From contig VYBN01000037.1 of assembly GCA_009844425.1 (NCBI GenBank), forward strand, positions 42,565 to 106,564: DNA of 64,000 nucleotides. Direction: 5' to 3'. The notes under the pieces were generated by a model. That model searched no databases and was not told the origin of the DNA. It saw only the letters and a program-made list of their open reading frames with translations. Every line of letters begins with the position of its first letter. The first letter of the stretch is position 1. The DNA is from Gammaproteobacteria bacterium (lineage in GTDB: Bacteria > Pseudomonadota > Gammaproteobacteria > Steroidobacterales > Foliamicaceae). Of this stretch, positions 23,543 to 33,070 are shown piece by piece. Both the position numbers and the translations under genes were made by a program.

Positions 23543-25873
23543 ATGCAGAACTTCGCACTTTCTCTACGAGGCGCGCTGGGGTTGGGGGTGACCCTTGCGC
23601 TTGCGATCTCGCTTTCTCAACAGGCCGCGGCCCAGGCCATGCTGGAGGAAATCGTCGTTACCGCCCGCCAGGTCGAGGAGAACATTCAGGACGCGCCGAT
23701 CACGGTGAATGCCATGACCGCGGCGCAACTGGAGGACGCGGGGGTTACCCAGACGGCGGACTACATTCAGTTCATTCCCAACGTGACGCTTGCCGAATCG
23801 CAGACCATCGGAACTTCATTCCTGACGGTGCGGGGCCTGAGCCGCGTGCGCAACGGCGAATTGCCCGTGGCGGTCGTCGTGGACGATGTCCTTATCGTCA
23901 ACGCGCGCCAATTCATCGGCCAGGTGTTCGACACCCAGCAGATCGAGGTCGCCAAGGGTCCGCAGGGCGCGCTTTATGGCCGCAACGCCTCCAACGGAGC
24001 GATCATCGTTACCACCAAGGCGCCCAGCGAAGAGCCTGAAGGCCATGTAAAGCTGAGTTACGGGACGGCCGACGAAATGGGCGTGGAGGGTTCCTACAGC
24101 GGCCCGATCAGCGATAACGCCGCCTTTCGTTTGTCGGGTCGCGTGGTGAACCGGGACGGTTATTTCCATAACGTGACCCGGGACGAGGACGTTGACCCTT
24201 ACGAGGACCGCACGCTGCGCGCGCGGCTTAGCTGGTCGCCGAGCGACACGATATCCGTTGACCTGAAGGGACAGGTGTCGAAGCACTCCGGCAAGGGCAT
24301 CGGCTTTCATTGGCCGGGCGCCGCTCAGTTCGAGATCTTCGGAGTCTTCCTGGGCACGGCCGAGGAACTGGGCGTGACCGTTGACCAGGTGGTCAGCGAA
24401 GGCGCGAATCTGACCGGGTTGCCCTACGTGGCCAACAATCCGGATAGCGGCACCCGCGACACTTCGACCTTCTCGGTGAAGATCGATGCCTCGTTCGACT
24501 TCGCGGACATCAAGTCCGTTACCACCTACGATGAGTTGCAGACTTCGTCGGTGGCGGATCGTGCACCCTACCTGTCGTACTTCGACGGCACGCAGCACTC
24601 CTTCGTGGACGTGGACGGCTGGAGCCAGGAAATCCGCTTCACCTCGAATTCCGCTGGCCCGCTGAGCTGGCAGTTCGGCGGCTATTACCTTGCCTGGGAA
24701 CGGTTGCGCTCCACCGTTTCCGGGATCGACAAGGGCCAGGGGAACATCCGCGCCATCGACGTGCCCGAATTCGAGGACAGCACCAACCCGACAGGCGTTG
24801 ACCCCGGCTCCTTCCTTTCGTTTGTCGAGGACAGTTACGCCCAGGCCGTGTTCGGCAGCGTGGAATGGGCGATGACCGATCAGTTCACCGTCAACGTTGC
24901 CGGTCGTTACGACCGCGAAAACCGCGAGCAGCTTGTGAATCCCTACAACACCGCGGGCCGGGTCTACAGCCGGGCTGACGCGTCCGGCGTGAATCGGCCC
25001 TACGGCGCGGCAGCCTGCTCGGGCGCTCCGGGCGACATGCCCGGGGTCACCTGCGGCGCCTACGCGACGTTCAGCGAGTTGCTGGCCAACACCCGTCCTT
25101 CGCGCGAAACCAATGAGGCGGAATTCAGCAAGTTCCAGCCCAAGGTTACGCTGGCTTATGCCGCCACCGACGAAATCAACCTTTACGGAAGCTGGGGCAT
25201 CGGCTATCGCGCCGGGCAATTCAACTATCCCGGAATCGGGATCATCAGCGCCACGGCGAACGAGTTCATCGAGCAGGAGGAAAATTCGGCCTTCGAGGTC
25301 GGCGTGAAAGGCGACTATGGCAATTTCCGGTTCAATGCCGCGTGGTTCTCTTCATCGGTGGACAACACGCAGTATTTTCCCTTTGACGGGCTCGCCTTCG
25401 TGCAGGTTTTCGAGGACATCGACGAAGCGGACCTGGACGGATTCGAACTGGAAGCTGCCTGGCGCCCGCTGGAGAATCTGGATCTCTATGCCGCCTACGG
25501 CAAGACCAATGCGGAGATCACCGCATACGCAGAGCGCCCCGGAACGGTGGGCAACGACCTTCCTTATGTCCCCAAGGATACGTTCAATGCCGGCGCCCGG
25601 ATCGAGTTCGATTTGGGCGCCGGGTTGACGTTCTTTGCCCGGGCGGACTACGAACGGCGCGGGGAGCAATTCTGGACTCCTGAGAACACGCATCCCCGCG
25701 ACACCCTGAGCCTGGTGAACCTGCGGGCGGGACTGGAAGGCGACAACTGGGCAACGTCGCTTTACGTGAACAACGCGGCGGACAAGGAGTACAACTCCGA
25801 AGTCGTCACTCCGCTGTTCGTGCACCCGGCGGCGCCGCGGGTCTGGAGAGTCGATTTCCGCTACAACTTCTGA
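23543..25873 (+). CDS. TonB-dependent outer-membrane receptor
   Basis: Outer-membrane active transporter of 776 residues. A signal peptide (about 1-32, ending QQAAAQA) is followed by a TonB-box-like EEIVVTARQ, a plug domain (about 45-170, including VDDVLIVN, IEVAKGPQGALYGRNASNGA) and a 22-strand-type barrel ending in the aromatic residue of RVDFRYNF. GGAGGAG precedes the start. Receptors of this CirA/SusC-independent type import small organic molecules as well as siderophores. Position directly before hyuB and an MFS gene suggests substrate uptake for that pathway. Confidence 0.93.
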   Translation: MQNFALSLRGALGLGVTLALAISLSQQAAAQAMLEEIVVTARQVEENIQDAPITVNAMTAAQLEDAGVTQTADYIQFIPNVTLAESQTIGTSFLTVRGLSRVRNGELPVAVVVDDVLIVNARQFIGQVFDTQQIEVAKGPQGALYGRNASNGAIIVTTKAPSEEPEGHVKLSYGTADEMGVEGSYSGPISDNAAFRLSGRVVNRDGYFHNVTRDEDVDPYEDRTLRARLSWSPSDTISVDLKGQVSKHSGKGIGFHWPGAAQFEIFGVFLGTAEELGVTVDQVVSEGANLTGLPYVANNPDSGTRDTSTFSVKIDASFDFADIKSVTTYDELQTSSVADRAPYLSYFDGTQHSFVDVDGWSQEIRFTSNSAGPLSWQFGGYYLAWERLRSTVSGIDKGQGNIRAIDVPEFEDSTNPTGVDPGSFLSFVEDSYAQAVFGSVEWAMTDQFTVNVAGRYDRENREQLVNPYNTAGRVYSRADASGVNRPYGAAACSGAPGDMPGVTCGAYATFSELLANTRPSRETNEAEFSKFQPKVTLAYAATDEINLYGSWGIGYRAGQFNYPGIGIISATANEFIEQEENSAFEVGVKGDYGNFRFNAAWFSSSVDNTQYFPFDGLAFVQVFEDIDEADLDGFELEAAWRPLENLDLYAAYGKTNAEITAYAERPGTVGNDLPYVPKDTFNAGARIEFDLGAGLTFFARADYERRGEQFWTPENTHPRDTLSLVNLRAGLEGDNWATSLYVNNAADKEYNSEVVTPLFVHPAAPRVWRVDFRYNF

Positions 25874-25917
25874 AGTTCCTGAGCCGGCCACACGGTAGCG
25901 TTCGGGTGGCCGGCGAT

Positions 25918-27588
25918 ATGGATTCGTTCACCCAGGAACTCATTCAGGACTCGCTGACCGCGACCTCCGAGGAAATGTTCGCCGCCATGGCGCGGGCGGC
26001 CATGAGTTCGGTGATCTACGAGGTACTGGACTTCGGCGTTGCCATTACCGACGCGGAAGGCAACCTGGCGAGCGTGGGCGCCGGCATTCCGGGCTTCGTG
26101 GGAATGCTGGCGCCGGCCGTGCACGCGGTACTGACCAGGCATCCCCGGCCGTCGATACAGCCGGGCGACATCTTCATCGCCAACGATCCTTATGAGGGAG
26201 GCGTCAGCCACGCCAATGACGTGGTGCTGGCCATGCCCGTGTTCTTTGATGGCCGGCTGATCGCGTGGACCGCGAACAAGGGGCATTGGGTGGACATCGG
26301 CGGCATGACTCCGGGCTCCATGTCGCCCGAGGCAACGGAACTGTTCCAGGAAGGCCTGATCCTGCCCCCGCTCAAACTTTTCGAGGCCGGCAGTCCCGTC
26401 GAGGCGATATTCGAGATCATTCGCGCGAACAGCCGTTTGCCCGATCAGGCTCTGGGGGACCTGTGGGCAGGCGTGGCGGCGCTCAGGCTGGGGGAGCGAA
26501 GGCTGCGGGAGCTGTGCGGCAAGTACGGTCGAACCACACTGGTTGATGCGATCCGGCGCTACATGGACTACGGCGAGACCATGGCCCGCTATGGCCTGGC
26601 TTCGCTTCCCGAAGGCGAGTTCCGGGGCGCGGATCGGCTGGATGACGGCCGGGAGATCAGGGCGCTGATTCGAATAGGCCGCGGGGAGATGACCATCGAT
26701 CTGCGCGACAATCCGGACCAGGACGACGGTCCCGTCAACGGCACTCGCGACGCCACACTGGTCGGCGCCCGGGCGGTCTTCAAGTCGATCACCCTGCCGG
26801 AGCCATGGGCCAATGCCGGTTGCTTCCGTCCTCTGAAGGTCCTGACGCGTCCCGGCTCGATATTCGATGCGCTTCGTCCCGCGGCTGTGGGGCTCTATTA
26901 CGAAAACAAGATGCGGTCCAAGGACCTGATCCTCAAGACGCTCGCGCCACACATGCCGGACCGGCTTCCCGCCGGCCACTTTTCCTCGATTTGCGCAACC
27001 GTGATTCGTTCGCAGACGCCGGGCGGTCCGGACTTGACTTTCGTCGAACCGCAGCTGGGCGGCTGGGGGGCAGGTCACGACCGCGATGGCGACAGCGCGC
27101 AGTTTTCCATTTCCCACGGCGATACGTTCAACTGCCCGGTGGAAGTCAACGAATCCCGCAACGGTATCCATGTGCGCCGCTACGCGCTGAATCCGGAAGC
27201 CGCGGGAGCCGGCCGGTTTCGAGGCGGGAAGGGCGTGGAGCTGCAGTACGAAATCGTCGGACGCAGAGGCTGGGTCACGGCCGGATACACGCGTTGCGCG
27301 GTCCCTGCATGGGGACTCGCCGGCGGTATGGATGGAACCGGAAACCGCATCGAGATCAAGCGGCGCGGCCAGGCACCGGAAGCTCGCGCGGCCTTCAACA
27401 ACGCGGAACTGGCCAGGGGTGACGTGGTGCGGATCGTTACCGGCAACGGCGGCGGGTTCGGCAACCCCTCTCGCCGCAGCAGAGAACGCATCCTGCAGGA
27501 CTTGCGGAACGGTTATGTGTCCGTCCGGGAGGCTGTGGAGACCTATCGAGTGGCTCCCGAAGTTGCCGCCGCTGCCGCGCAACCTTGA
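25918..27588 (+). CDS. Hydantoinase B / oxoprolinase-type subunit (orphan copy)
   Basis: HyuB-type subunit that normally pairs with HyuA for ATP-dependent hydrolysis of hydantoins, 5-oxoproline or related rings. From ATG 25918 the protein has 556 residues; a GTG at 25906 would add four. Family segments include IYEVLDFGVAITDAEGN, IFIANDPYEGGVSHANDVV and a Gly-rich C-terminus (ELARGDVVRIVTGNGGGFG). It is a paralogue of the HyuB at 33071-34744 but has no HyuA beside it; the only hyuA in view is at 34741. It may work with that HyuA or with one elsewhere. Confidence 0.88.
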   Translation: MDSFTQELIQDSLTATSEEMFAAMARAAMSSVIYEVLDFGVAITDAEGNLASVGAGIPGFVGMLAPAVHAVLTRHPRPSIQPGDIFIANDPYEGGVSHANDVVLAMPVFFDGRLIAWTANKGHWVDIGGMTPGSMSPEATELFQEGLILPPLKLFEAGSPVEAIFEIIRANSRLPDQALGDLWAGVAALRLGERRLRELCGKYGRTTLVDAIRRYMDYGETMARYGLASLPEGEFRGADRLDDGREIRALIRIGRGEMTIDLRDNPDQDDGPVNGTRDATLVGARAVFKSITLPEPWANAGCFRPLKVLTRPGSIFDALRPAAVGLYYENKMRSKDLILKTLAPHMPDRLPAGHFSSICATVIRSQTPGGPDLTFVEPQLGGWGAGHDRDGDSAQFSISHGDTFNCPVEVNESRNGIHVRRYALNPEAAGAGRFRGGKGVELQYEIVGRRGWVTAGYTRCAVPAWGLAGGMDGTGNRIEIKRRGQAPEARAAFNNAELARGDVVRIVTGNGGGFGNPSRRSRERILQDLRNGYVSVREAVETYRVAPEVAAAAAQP

Positions 27589-27618
27589 AGTCCTCTTCGA
27601 TATTGAAATGAGCAGCCC

Positions 27619-28965
27619 GTGACCGGCGCGGACGGACCTCCGCCTGTTTACGGTCCGGCGCGTTACTGGTTCGTGACCGGTGTGCTGATGCTGGCCTACA
27701 TGGTCTCGTACGTGGACCGTTCCATTCTTACCCTTTTGGTCGAACCGATCCGGCGTGACATGGGGTTCAGCGACATACAGATCAGCCTCCTGCACGGGCT
27801 TGCGTTTGCGCTGTTTTATTCGCTGATGGGCTTTCCGATCGGACGCATCGCCGACAGGCGTCATCGCGTCGGCATTATCGCCATCGGTATCGCGGTCTGG
27901 AGTCTGATGACGGCGGTGTGCGGAGTCGCCCGAAACTTCGTCCAGTTCTTCCTGGCCCGCGTGGGTGTCGGCGTTGGCGAGGCGGCGCTGAATCCAGCCG
28001 CCTATTCGATACTTGCCGACTACTTCCCGCGCGAAAAACTGTCACGTGGAATCAGTACCTACGTGATGGGAACCTACATGGGGTTCGGCGTTTCCTACCT
28101 TGTGGGCGCCTGGGTGCTGGGCGTCGTGCAGGACATGCCGGACTTCGAGATTCCACTGCTAGGCCGGTTCTATTCTTGGCAAATGGCGTTTTTCCTGGTT
28201 GCCGCCCCCGGGATACTGCTCCTGCTGCTGTTGATGACTGTTCGCGAACCCTATCGCCGCGACCGTCTGTACAAGCACGGCGCGAGCGGGCAGGGCGTGC
28301 CATTGCGGGAGTTTCTCGCGTTCGTGAATGCCAACCGGCGCACTTTTCTCTGCCACGCCGCCGGCTACGGGTGCCTGGGGGTGCTGGTCAACGGGATGGC
28401 TTTATGGACGCCCACCTTCCTTGTCCGCACTTACGGCTGGGAAATGGTCGACGCGGGATTCGCCTACGGCGCCATTCTTCTCGTATTCGGAGCGGGCGGG
28501 ATCTATTGCGGCGGGTGGCTGGCGGACTATCTGCAGGCGCGCGGGCAGCGCACGGCCACCTTTCGCACCGCGGCGATCTGCGCTGTCCTCGCGATCCTGC
28601 CTGCAACGCTCTTTCCGCTGGCGAAAACCCCTTCCAACGCTTTGCTCGTCATGATTCCGATGGTGTTTCTTTCGGCCGCGCCCTGGGGCGTCGCGGTAGC
28701 CTCCATTCAGCAGATCACGCCCAATGAGTTGCGCGGACAGGTTTCCGCGCTGATGTACCTGTTCCCGGTCAACCTGATCGGTATCGGGCTGGGTCCCACC
28801 GCCGTGGCCTGGATTACGGAGCGGGGCTTCGGAAATCCCGGCGACCTCAAGTATTCGATGGCGATCGTGGGGTGTGTCGCCGGCTTATTGGCCGCCGGCA
28901 TCCTCAGCGCAGGTGTCCGGCCCTTCCGCGAAAGTCTTCGCCGCGCCGAGCGCTGGAAGACATGA
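27619..28965 (+). CDS. MFS transporter (spinster-like)
   Basis: Inner-membrane transporter of 448 residues with about 12 transmembrane helices. The N-terminal SYVDRSILTLLVEPIRRD and the loop GRIADRRHRVGI between helices 2 and 3 are MFS signatures common in sphingolipid/organic-acid-type transporters next to TonB receptors. The start is GTG 27619; an ATG at 27608 is out of frame. It follows hyuB by 30 bases on the same strand, so receptor, HyuB and transporter probably form one unit. Confidence 0.88.
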   Translation: MTGADGPPPVYGPARYWFVTGVLMLAYMVSYVDRSILTLLVEPIRRDMGFSDIQISLLHGLAFALFYSLMGFPIGRIADRRHRVGIIAIGIAVWSLMTAVCGVARNFVQFFLARVGVGVGEAALNPAAYSILADYFPREKLSRGISTYVMGTYMGFGVSYLVGAWVLGVVQDMPDFEIPLLGRFYSWQMAFFLVAAPGILLLLLLMTVREPYRRDRLYKHGASGQGVPLREFLAFVNANRRTFLCHAAGYGCLGVLVNGMALWTPTFLVRTYGWEMVDAGFAYGAILLVFGAGGIYCGGWLADYLQARGQRTATFRTAAICAVLAILPATLFPLAKTPSNALLVMIPMVFLSAAPWGVAVASIQQITPNELRGQVSALMYLFPVNLIGIGLGPTAVAWITERGFGNPGDLKYSMAIVGCVAGLLAAGILSAGVRPFRESLRRAERWKT

Positions 28966-28973
28966 ATGTCGAT

Positions 28974-31703
28974 TCAGATCAGGTTGTGTTCGCGGGCGAC
29001 CCGCATGGCTTCGGTGCGGCGGTTGACGGAGAGTTTGCGGAAGACGTTCTTCAGGTGGAACTTGACCGTGTGCTCGGTCATGTAGAGCGCTCGGGCGATT
29101 TGCTTGTTGGAGCGGCCCAGCGAGAGCTCCCACAGCACTTCCATTTCGCGCGGACTCAGGGAGACGCGGTTGGATGCATCGGGGCGCTTTTCAGCCGACT
29201 GCTGAATCAGGTTGATGGCTTCGCCCACGAAGCGCCGGGTTGCCGTTTCGCCGGGTTTTCTGCGCCAATAGCTCTGGGCATGCCTCAGCAGCGCAAGCAT
29301 CGGGCCGGGTCTCGCGACCGCACCGGTCAGTCCCTCGGGCCTGGCCATTCGTATGGCGCGCGCCAGTTGCTCGAGGGCTTCCCGGCGCAGATCGAGCCGG
29401 TGAAGCTGCGCCGCGCAGGTGACGCGCACGCGCAGCAGCAGGAATCCCGCACCCAGTTTCCTGCAGCATTCTTCGGCGTCCTGCAAGTAGGCCTCGCCAT
29501 CGGCGCGGTCCTTTTCTCCGCAATGGTTGGCAAGCGCCAGCATCGCGTGTACATGGTTGCGCCACCAGAAACGTTTCTCCCGCCACAACCCCGGGGGATG
29601 CCTGTCGCGCAGCTTCCGGGCAATCGGTCCGGCCGCCAGGCGGTCGCCTTTTTCGACCGCCACGTGCAATGCCATGGAATCCGCGTGCCGGTCGAGGCGC
29701 TCCATGGACCGCTCCCGCGCCAGGCGCCTTGTCCGTTCAATGATGCCGTTTGCCGCTTCGATGTCCCCATGGAGGAGCGCGCGGTCAACCGTGGTTTCCA
29801 GTCCCATCGCATAGATTTCGAACCACCCGTCGTAGCGCGCCGTGTGTTCGAGAGCCAACTCGAACCTTCGCCAGTCGTCTTCGGTGAGTTCGTTTCGCCA
29901 GAAAAGCAGCGCGCCCAGGGCCACGTCCGACAGCGACTTGAGCCCGCTGTCGCTGCCGAAGTTGTCCGACGCCATCGAACTGCTTTCACGGGCATCGGCG
30001 AGCGCCTGGTTGATTCGGCCCACGTGAAAATTGTTGACCGCGGCATGCACGTAGCAGTAATTGAGGCCGAGCACTGAGTTGGCCTGGCGCATGTAGCGCA
30101 TGGCGGCACGCAGGGTTGTTTCGGCGGTCCGGAAGCGTCCGCAGTAGATGTGCGTCACCACTCTCTGGCAGGCAAGCACGCCGTCGGTCACGCGGTCGGG
30201 TTCGCCATTGGGCAACGCGACCTGCTTCTGCCCGATCGCGTCGTTAAGGGCGGTCTCATCGTCCTCGTAGGCGGAGAGCAGCGAGCCGATATTGAGCGCG
30301 TCGCGCGCAAACCACTTGCCCCATTCCGGGTCGCCATCGGTTTGTTCGCGCTGTGCGCAGGCGCGGTCGAAGTGGCCCCGGGCCGACGCAACGTTGCCCA
30401 TCTTCAACAGCAGATAGGATTTTGCGATTTCAAGCCGCGGGAACAGCGTGACCTGGTCCTCGGGAATGAGGTTCAGGAGGTTGCGCAGGTAGCCGATCCC
30501 GCCGAACAGGATGAGTTCCCAGCCGCCCGCCGACTCGATAAGGTGCGCCGCCCTCGGCATGTCCCCGGCCAGGACGGCATGCCGCACGGCGTGCTGCGTA
30601 TCGCCATCGTGCTCGAACCACAGCGACGCCCGCGCATGCAGTTCCTCCACGTGGTCGGCTTCGCGCTCTCCCAGCAAACCCGTCAGAAACTCCGCGAACA
30701 GGTGGTGGTAGCGATACCATTCGCCCTCTTCGTCGAGCCGCACGATCAGGGCGCTGAGGTCGCTCAGCGAGTGGAGTATCTTCGAGGCGTCGGCGCCGCC
30801 ATACACTGCGTTGGCGAGCTCAACGTTGAACTGGTCCAGAATGGCCGTGCGGGTGAGCAACTGCTGGTGTTTCTCCTCCAGGCCACGCACGACCTGCTCG
30901 GAGAAGAAGTGCGCGATGTGTCCCTCGCTTCCGGTCATGGCGCGCATGTCGAACGAGCCGCCGCCCACGTAGGCCAGGCGGGCAAGCTGCACGGCCACCG
31001 GCCATCCCTCGGTTGTGGACTGAATGGTCCCCAGCACTTCTTCGTTGCGGATGTTGCCCAGGGCCTGCTGCATTTCGGCATCGGAAAAACGCAGCATCTC
31101 GGCGCCGATTTCAATTCCCCGCCCGGTAAGGCAGAGCTGCGCAACATTGAAAGCGGGCCGGTGACGGGAGCTGATGATCAGATGGAGGTTGCCGGGGGCA
31201 TTGTCGATCAGCTTGTCCAACAATTGGTCGATCGATTCGGATTCCAGCCGGTGGTAATCGTCGAGGATCAGAACCACGGGTTTGCCGGCCGCCTCGACCG
31301 AAGACAGGAAACGGACCAGAGCCGACTCCAGCGGCAGTTCGGTAAGCCCCTGTTCCGCGAACATCTCGAGCTGGCCCAGGTCCACGCCCGCTTCCGCGAG
31401 CGCGAAGATGGAATAGCAGAGAAAGCGGTAGGTGTCCGCATCCTGTCCGTCGAGGGTCAGCCAGCCGGCTCTGCATCCGTCCGCTGACAGCCGCTCGCGC
31501 CACTGCGTCAGGAGCGTGGTCTTGCCGTAGCCGGCCGGAGCAATGACGATGGACGCCTGGTAGTTCAAAAGATCGTCGAGCGAGGCGACCAGGTCGGAGC
31601 GCTCAAGCAGGGAATGATGTCCCAGAGGCGGTCTCAACTTGCCGCGCAGCACCCAGGGACCGGTGCCTTTCGCGCTATTGCCTGATGTTGTTTTAACGCC
31701 CAT
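28974..31703 (-). CDS. MalT-like ATP-dependent LuxR-family regulator
   Basis: Large STAND-type transcription activator of 909 residues (an ATG two codons upstream at 31709 is also possible). It has the Walker A motif APAGYGKTTLL (about residue 51), an NB-ARC-like ATPase with VLILDDYHRL, a long TPR-like alpha-helical sensor region (about 330-830) and a C-terminal LuxR HTH (LSPREMEVLWELSLGRSNKQ, then ALYMTEHTVKFHLKNVFRKL). MalT-type proteins bind an inducer and ATP, oligomerise and activate target promoters. It follows the NCS1 permease in the hyuA-hyuB-NCS1 unit and is the obvious local regulator. Confidence 0.92.
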   Translation of the reverse strand: MGVKTTSGNSAKGTGPWVLRGKLRPPLGHHSLLERSDLVASLDDLLNYQASIVIAPAGYGKTTLLTQWRERLSADGCRAGWLTLDGQDADTYRFLCYSIFALAEAGVDLGQLEMFAEQGLTELPLESALVRFLSSVEAAGKPVVLILDDYHRLESESIDQLLDKLIDNAPGNLHLIISSRHRPAFNVAQLCLTGRGIEIGAEMLRFSDAEMQQALGNIRNEEVLGTIQSTTEGWPVAVQLARLAYVGGGSFDMRAMTGSEGHIAHFFSEQVVRGLEEKHQQLLTRTAILDQFNVELANAVYGGADASKILHSLSDLSALIVRLDEEGEWYRYHHLFAEFLTGLLGEREADHVEELHARASLWFEHDGDTQHAVRHAVLAGDMPRAAHLIESAGGWELILFGGIGYLRNLLNLIPEDQVTLFPRLEIAKSYLLLKMGNVASARGHFDRACAQREQTDGDPEWGKWFARDALNIGSLLSAYEDDETALNDAIGQKQVALPNGEPDRVTDGVLACQRVVTHIYCGRFRTAETTLRAAMRYMRQANSVLGLNYCYVHAAVNNFHVGRINQALADARESSSMASDNFGSDSGLKSLSDVALGALLFWRNELTEDDWRRFELALEHTARYDGWFEIYAMGLETTVDRALLHGDIEAANGIIERTRRLARERSMERLDRHADSMALHVAVEKGDRLAAGPIARKLRDRHPPGLWREKRFWWRNHVHAMLALANHCGEKDRADGEAYLQDAEECCRKLGAGFLLLRVRVTCAAQLHRLDLRREALEQLARAIRMARPEGLTGAVARPGPMLALLRHAQSYWRRKPGETATRRFVGEAINLIQQSAEKRPDASNRVSLSPREMEVLWELSLGRSNKQIARALYMTEHTVKFHLKNVFRKLSVNRRTEAMRVAREHNLI

Positions 31704-31753
31704 GTGCAAGGGACGACCGAACGGGGGTCGCAGGGAGAATTCAGGTTATCAAA

Positions 31754-33016
31754 TCATGTGGAACGCACCAAGACGCCCGCACGACGAAAACCACCACCCG
31801 CAATCACGCTCAGCGCAGCCGCAACGACAATGGAATCGAGCGCGGCGACGGTGGTCAGCGTAAACAAGCCGAAATGGGAGCAGGCTCCTACACTCACTGC
31901 CGCGATCCAGGTTACCAGGGCCTTCAGCGCGAGGCGGGGACGCTTGCTCAATTCCACTTCGTCGAAGCGTTTGCGGAACAGCAGGGTGTCGACCAGGTAG
32001 ATGCTTGAGATCGGCGGAATCGTGATCCCCAGCAGTACCAGGTACTCGATCAGGTAGTCGCCGGCCCCGGCCAAGGCCAGAAACGTACCGAGCGTCCCCA
32101 CTGCCACAATGAGCACACGCAGATCCAGGCGTCGAAAGACTGTTGCCAGCGCCAGCGCCCCGGAATAGACCGACAGCACGTTCGAGGACCAGGCGGCCAG
32201 TATCAGCAGCAGAAAAGCCGGAATGCCGATACCCAGCGCAATCATCACATTCAGCAGGTCCGGTTCGTTATAGGCGATGGACGGAATGGCGGTGCAGAAC
32301 AGGAGAATCGGAAACGAAATGGCCAGCGCCACGAAGGCCGAGCCCAGCGCGGCGCGCCTGGACCGCGCGAACCGGGCGTAGTCGGGCTGTATCGTCACTC
32401 CGGCGATGTAGCTGCCCACGATCGCCGAGATGGCGGTGGTGAGCGTCATCGGAGTTCCTCCGGTCGGCTCGGTCCATTGCTCCAGTTGCGGCAGTGACAT
32501 CCAGGCCGCCATCATCAGGAAACCCAGCATTACGGGAACCAGCGCCAGGGCCAGCTTGTCTATGCCCTTGAACCCCGTGACGGTGACGGCCACGATCAGT
32601 CCGCCGCCCAGGACCATGTAGAGTTCTACCGGCCAGTCGATGCCGAATACGCTGCGGCCCATCAGGTTGGCGATCCTGCCGAACAGCGCGCTGGTTACGC
32701 CGAACCAGCCGATCAGGGTCATGGAGACTACCGTGCTGGCGATTCTTCCGCCCCAGCGTCCGAACGCGAATTCGTTGAGCATGTAGGCCGACAGCCCGGA
32801 CTTCTGACCGCAGAGTCCGGTAAGCGCGGCCATCGAGCCGAGAATGAAACAGCCGCAACCGAACGCTATTGCCGCATCGCGCAAGCCGAGGCTGGCGCCG
32901 AGATTGGCCGCCATCAGGAACGCCGGCACCGCGATGGTGCCGCCCACGATCACGAACGCGATGTGCCAGCCCGTATAGGTGGCCGAGGCGGGGACCTGAG
33001 ACCTGGAAAAATCCAT
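31754..33016 (-). CDS. NCS1-family permease (CodB-like)
   Basis: Sodium- or proton-coupled symporter of nucleobases, hydantoins or allantoin in the inner membrane. The 420-residue protein has about 12 hydrophobic helices, with segments WFGVTSALFGRIAN, GSYIAGVTIQPDYARFARS and AWSSNVLSVYSGALAL matching CodB-like members. It is intact and paralogous to the amber-interrupted copy at 21112-22392. Located 54 bases downstream of hyuB and before the MalT-like gene, it probably imports the HyuAB substrate. Confidence 0.9.
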   Translation of the reverse strand: MDFSRSQVPASATYTGWHIAFVIVGGTIAVPAFLMAANLGASLGLRDAAIAFGCGCFILGSMAALTGLCGQKSGLSAYMLNEFAFGRWGGRIASTVVSMTLIGWFGVTSALFGRIANLMGRSVFGIDWPVELYMVLGGGLIVAVTVTGFKGIDKLALALVPVMLGFLMMAAWMSLPQLEQWTEPTGGTPMTLTTAISAIVGSYIAGVTIQPDYARFARSRRAALGSAFVALAISFPILLFCTAIPSIAYNEPDLLNVMIALGIGIPAFLLLILAAWSSNVLSVYSGALALATVFRRLDLRVLIVAVGTLGTFLALAGAGDYLIEYLVLLGITIPPISSIYLVDTLLFRKRFDEVELSKRPRLALKALVTWIAAVSVGACSHFGLFTLTTVAALDSIVVAAALSVIAGGGFRRAGVLVRST

Positions 33017-33070
33017 CCGCCGGCGTTTTCGACTCCTGGGGTCAGAAAATCCGCGGAGCTGCGCGGCGCC

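Noticed and set aside
25861..27864. 667-codon minus-strand open frame opposite hyuB
   Set aside because: Antisense shadow; the plus strand carries an intact HyuB.
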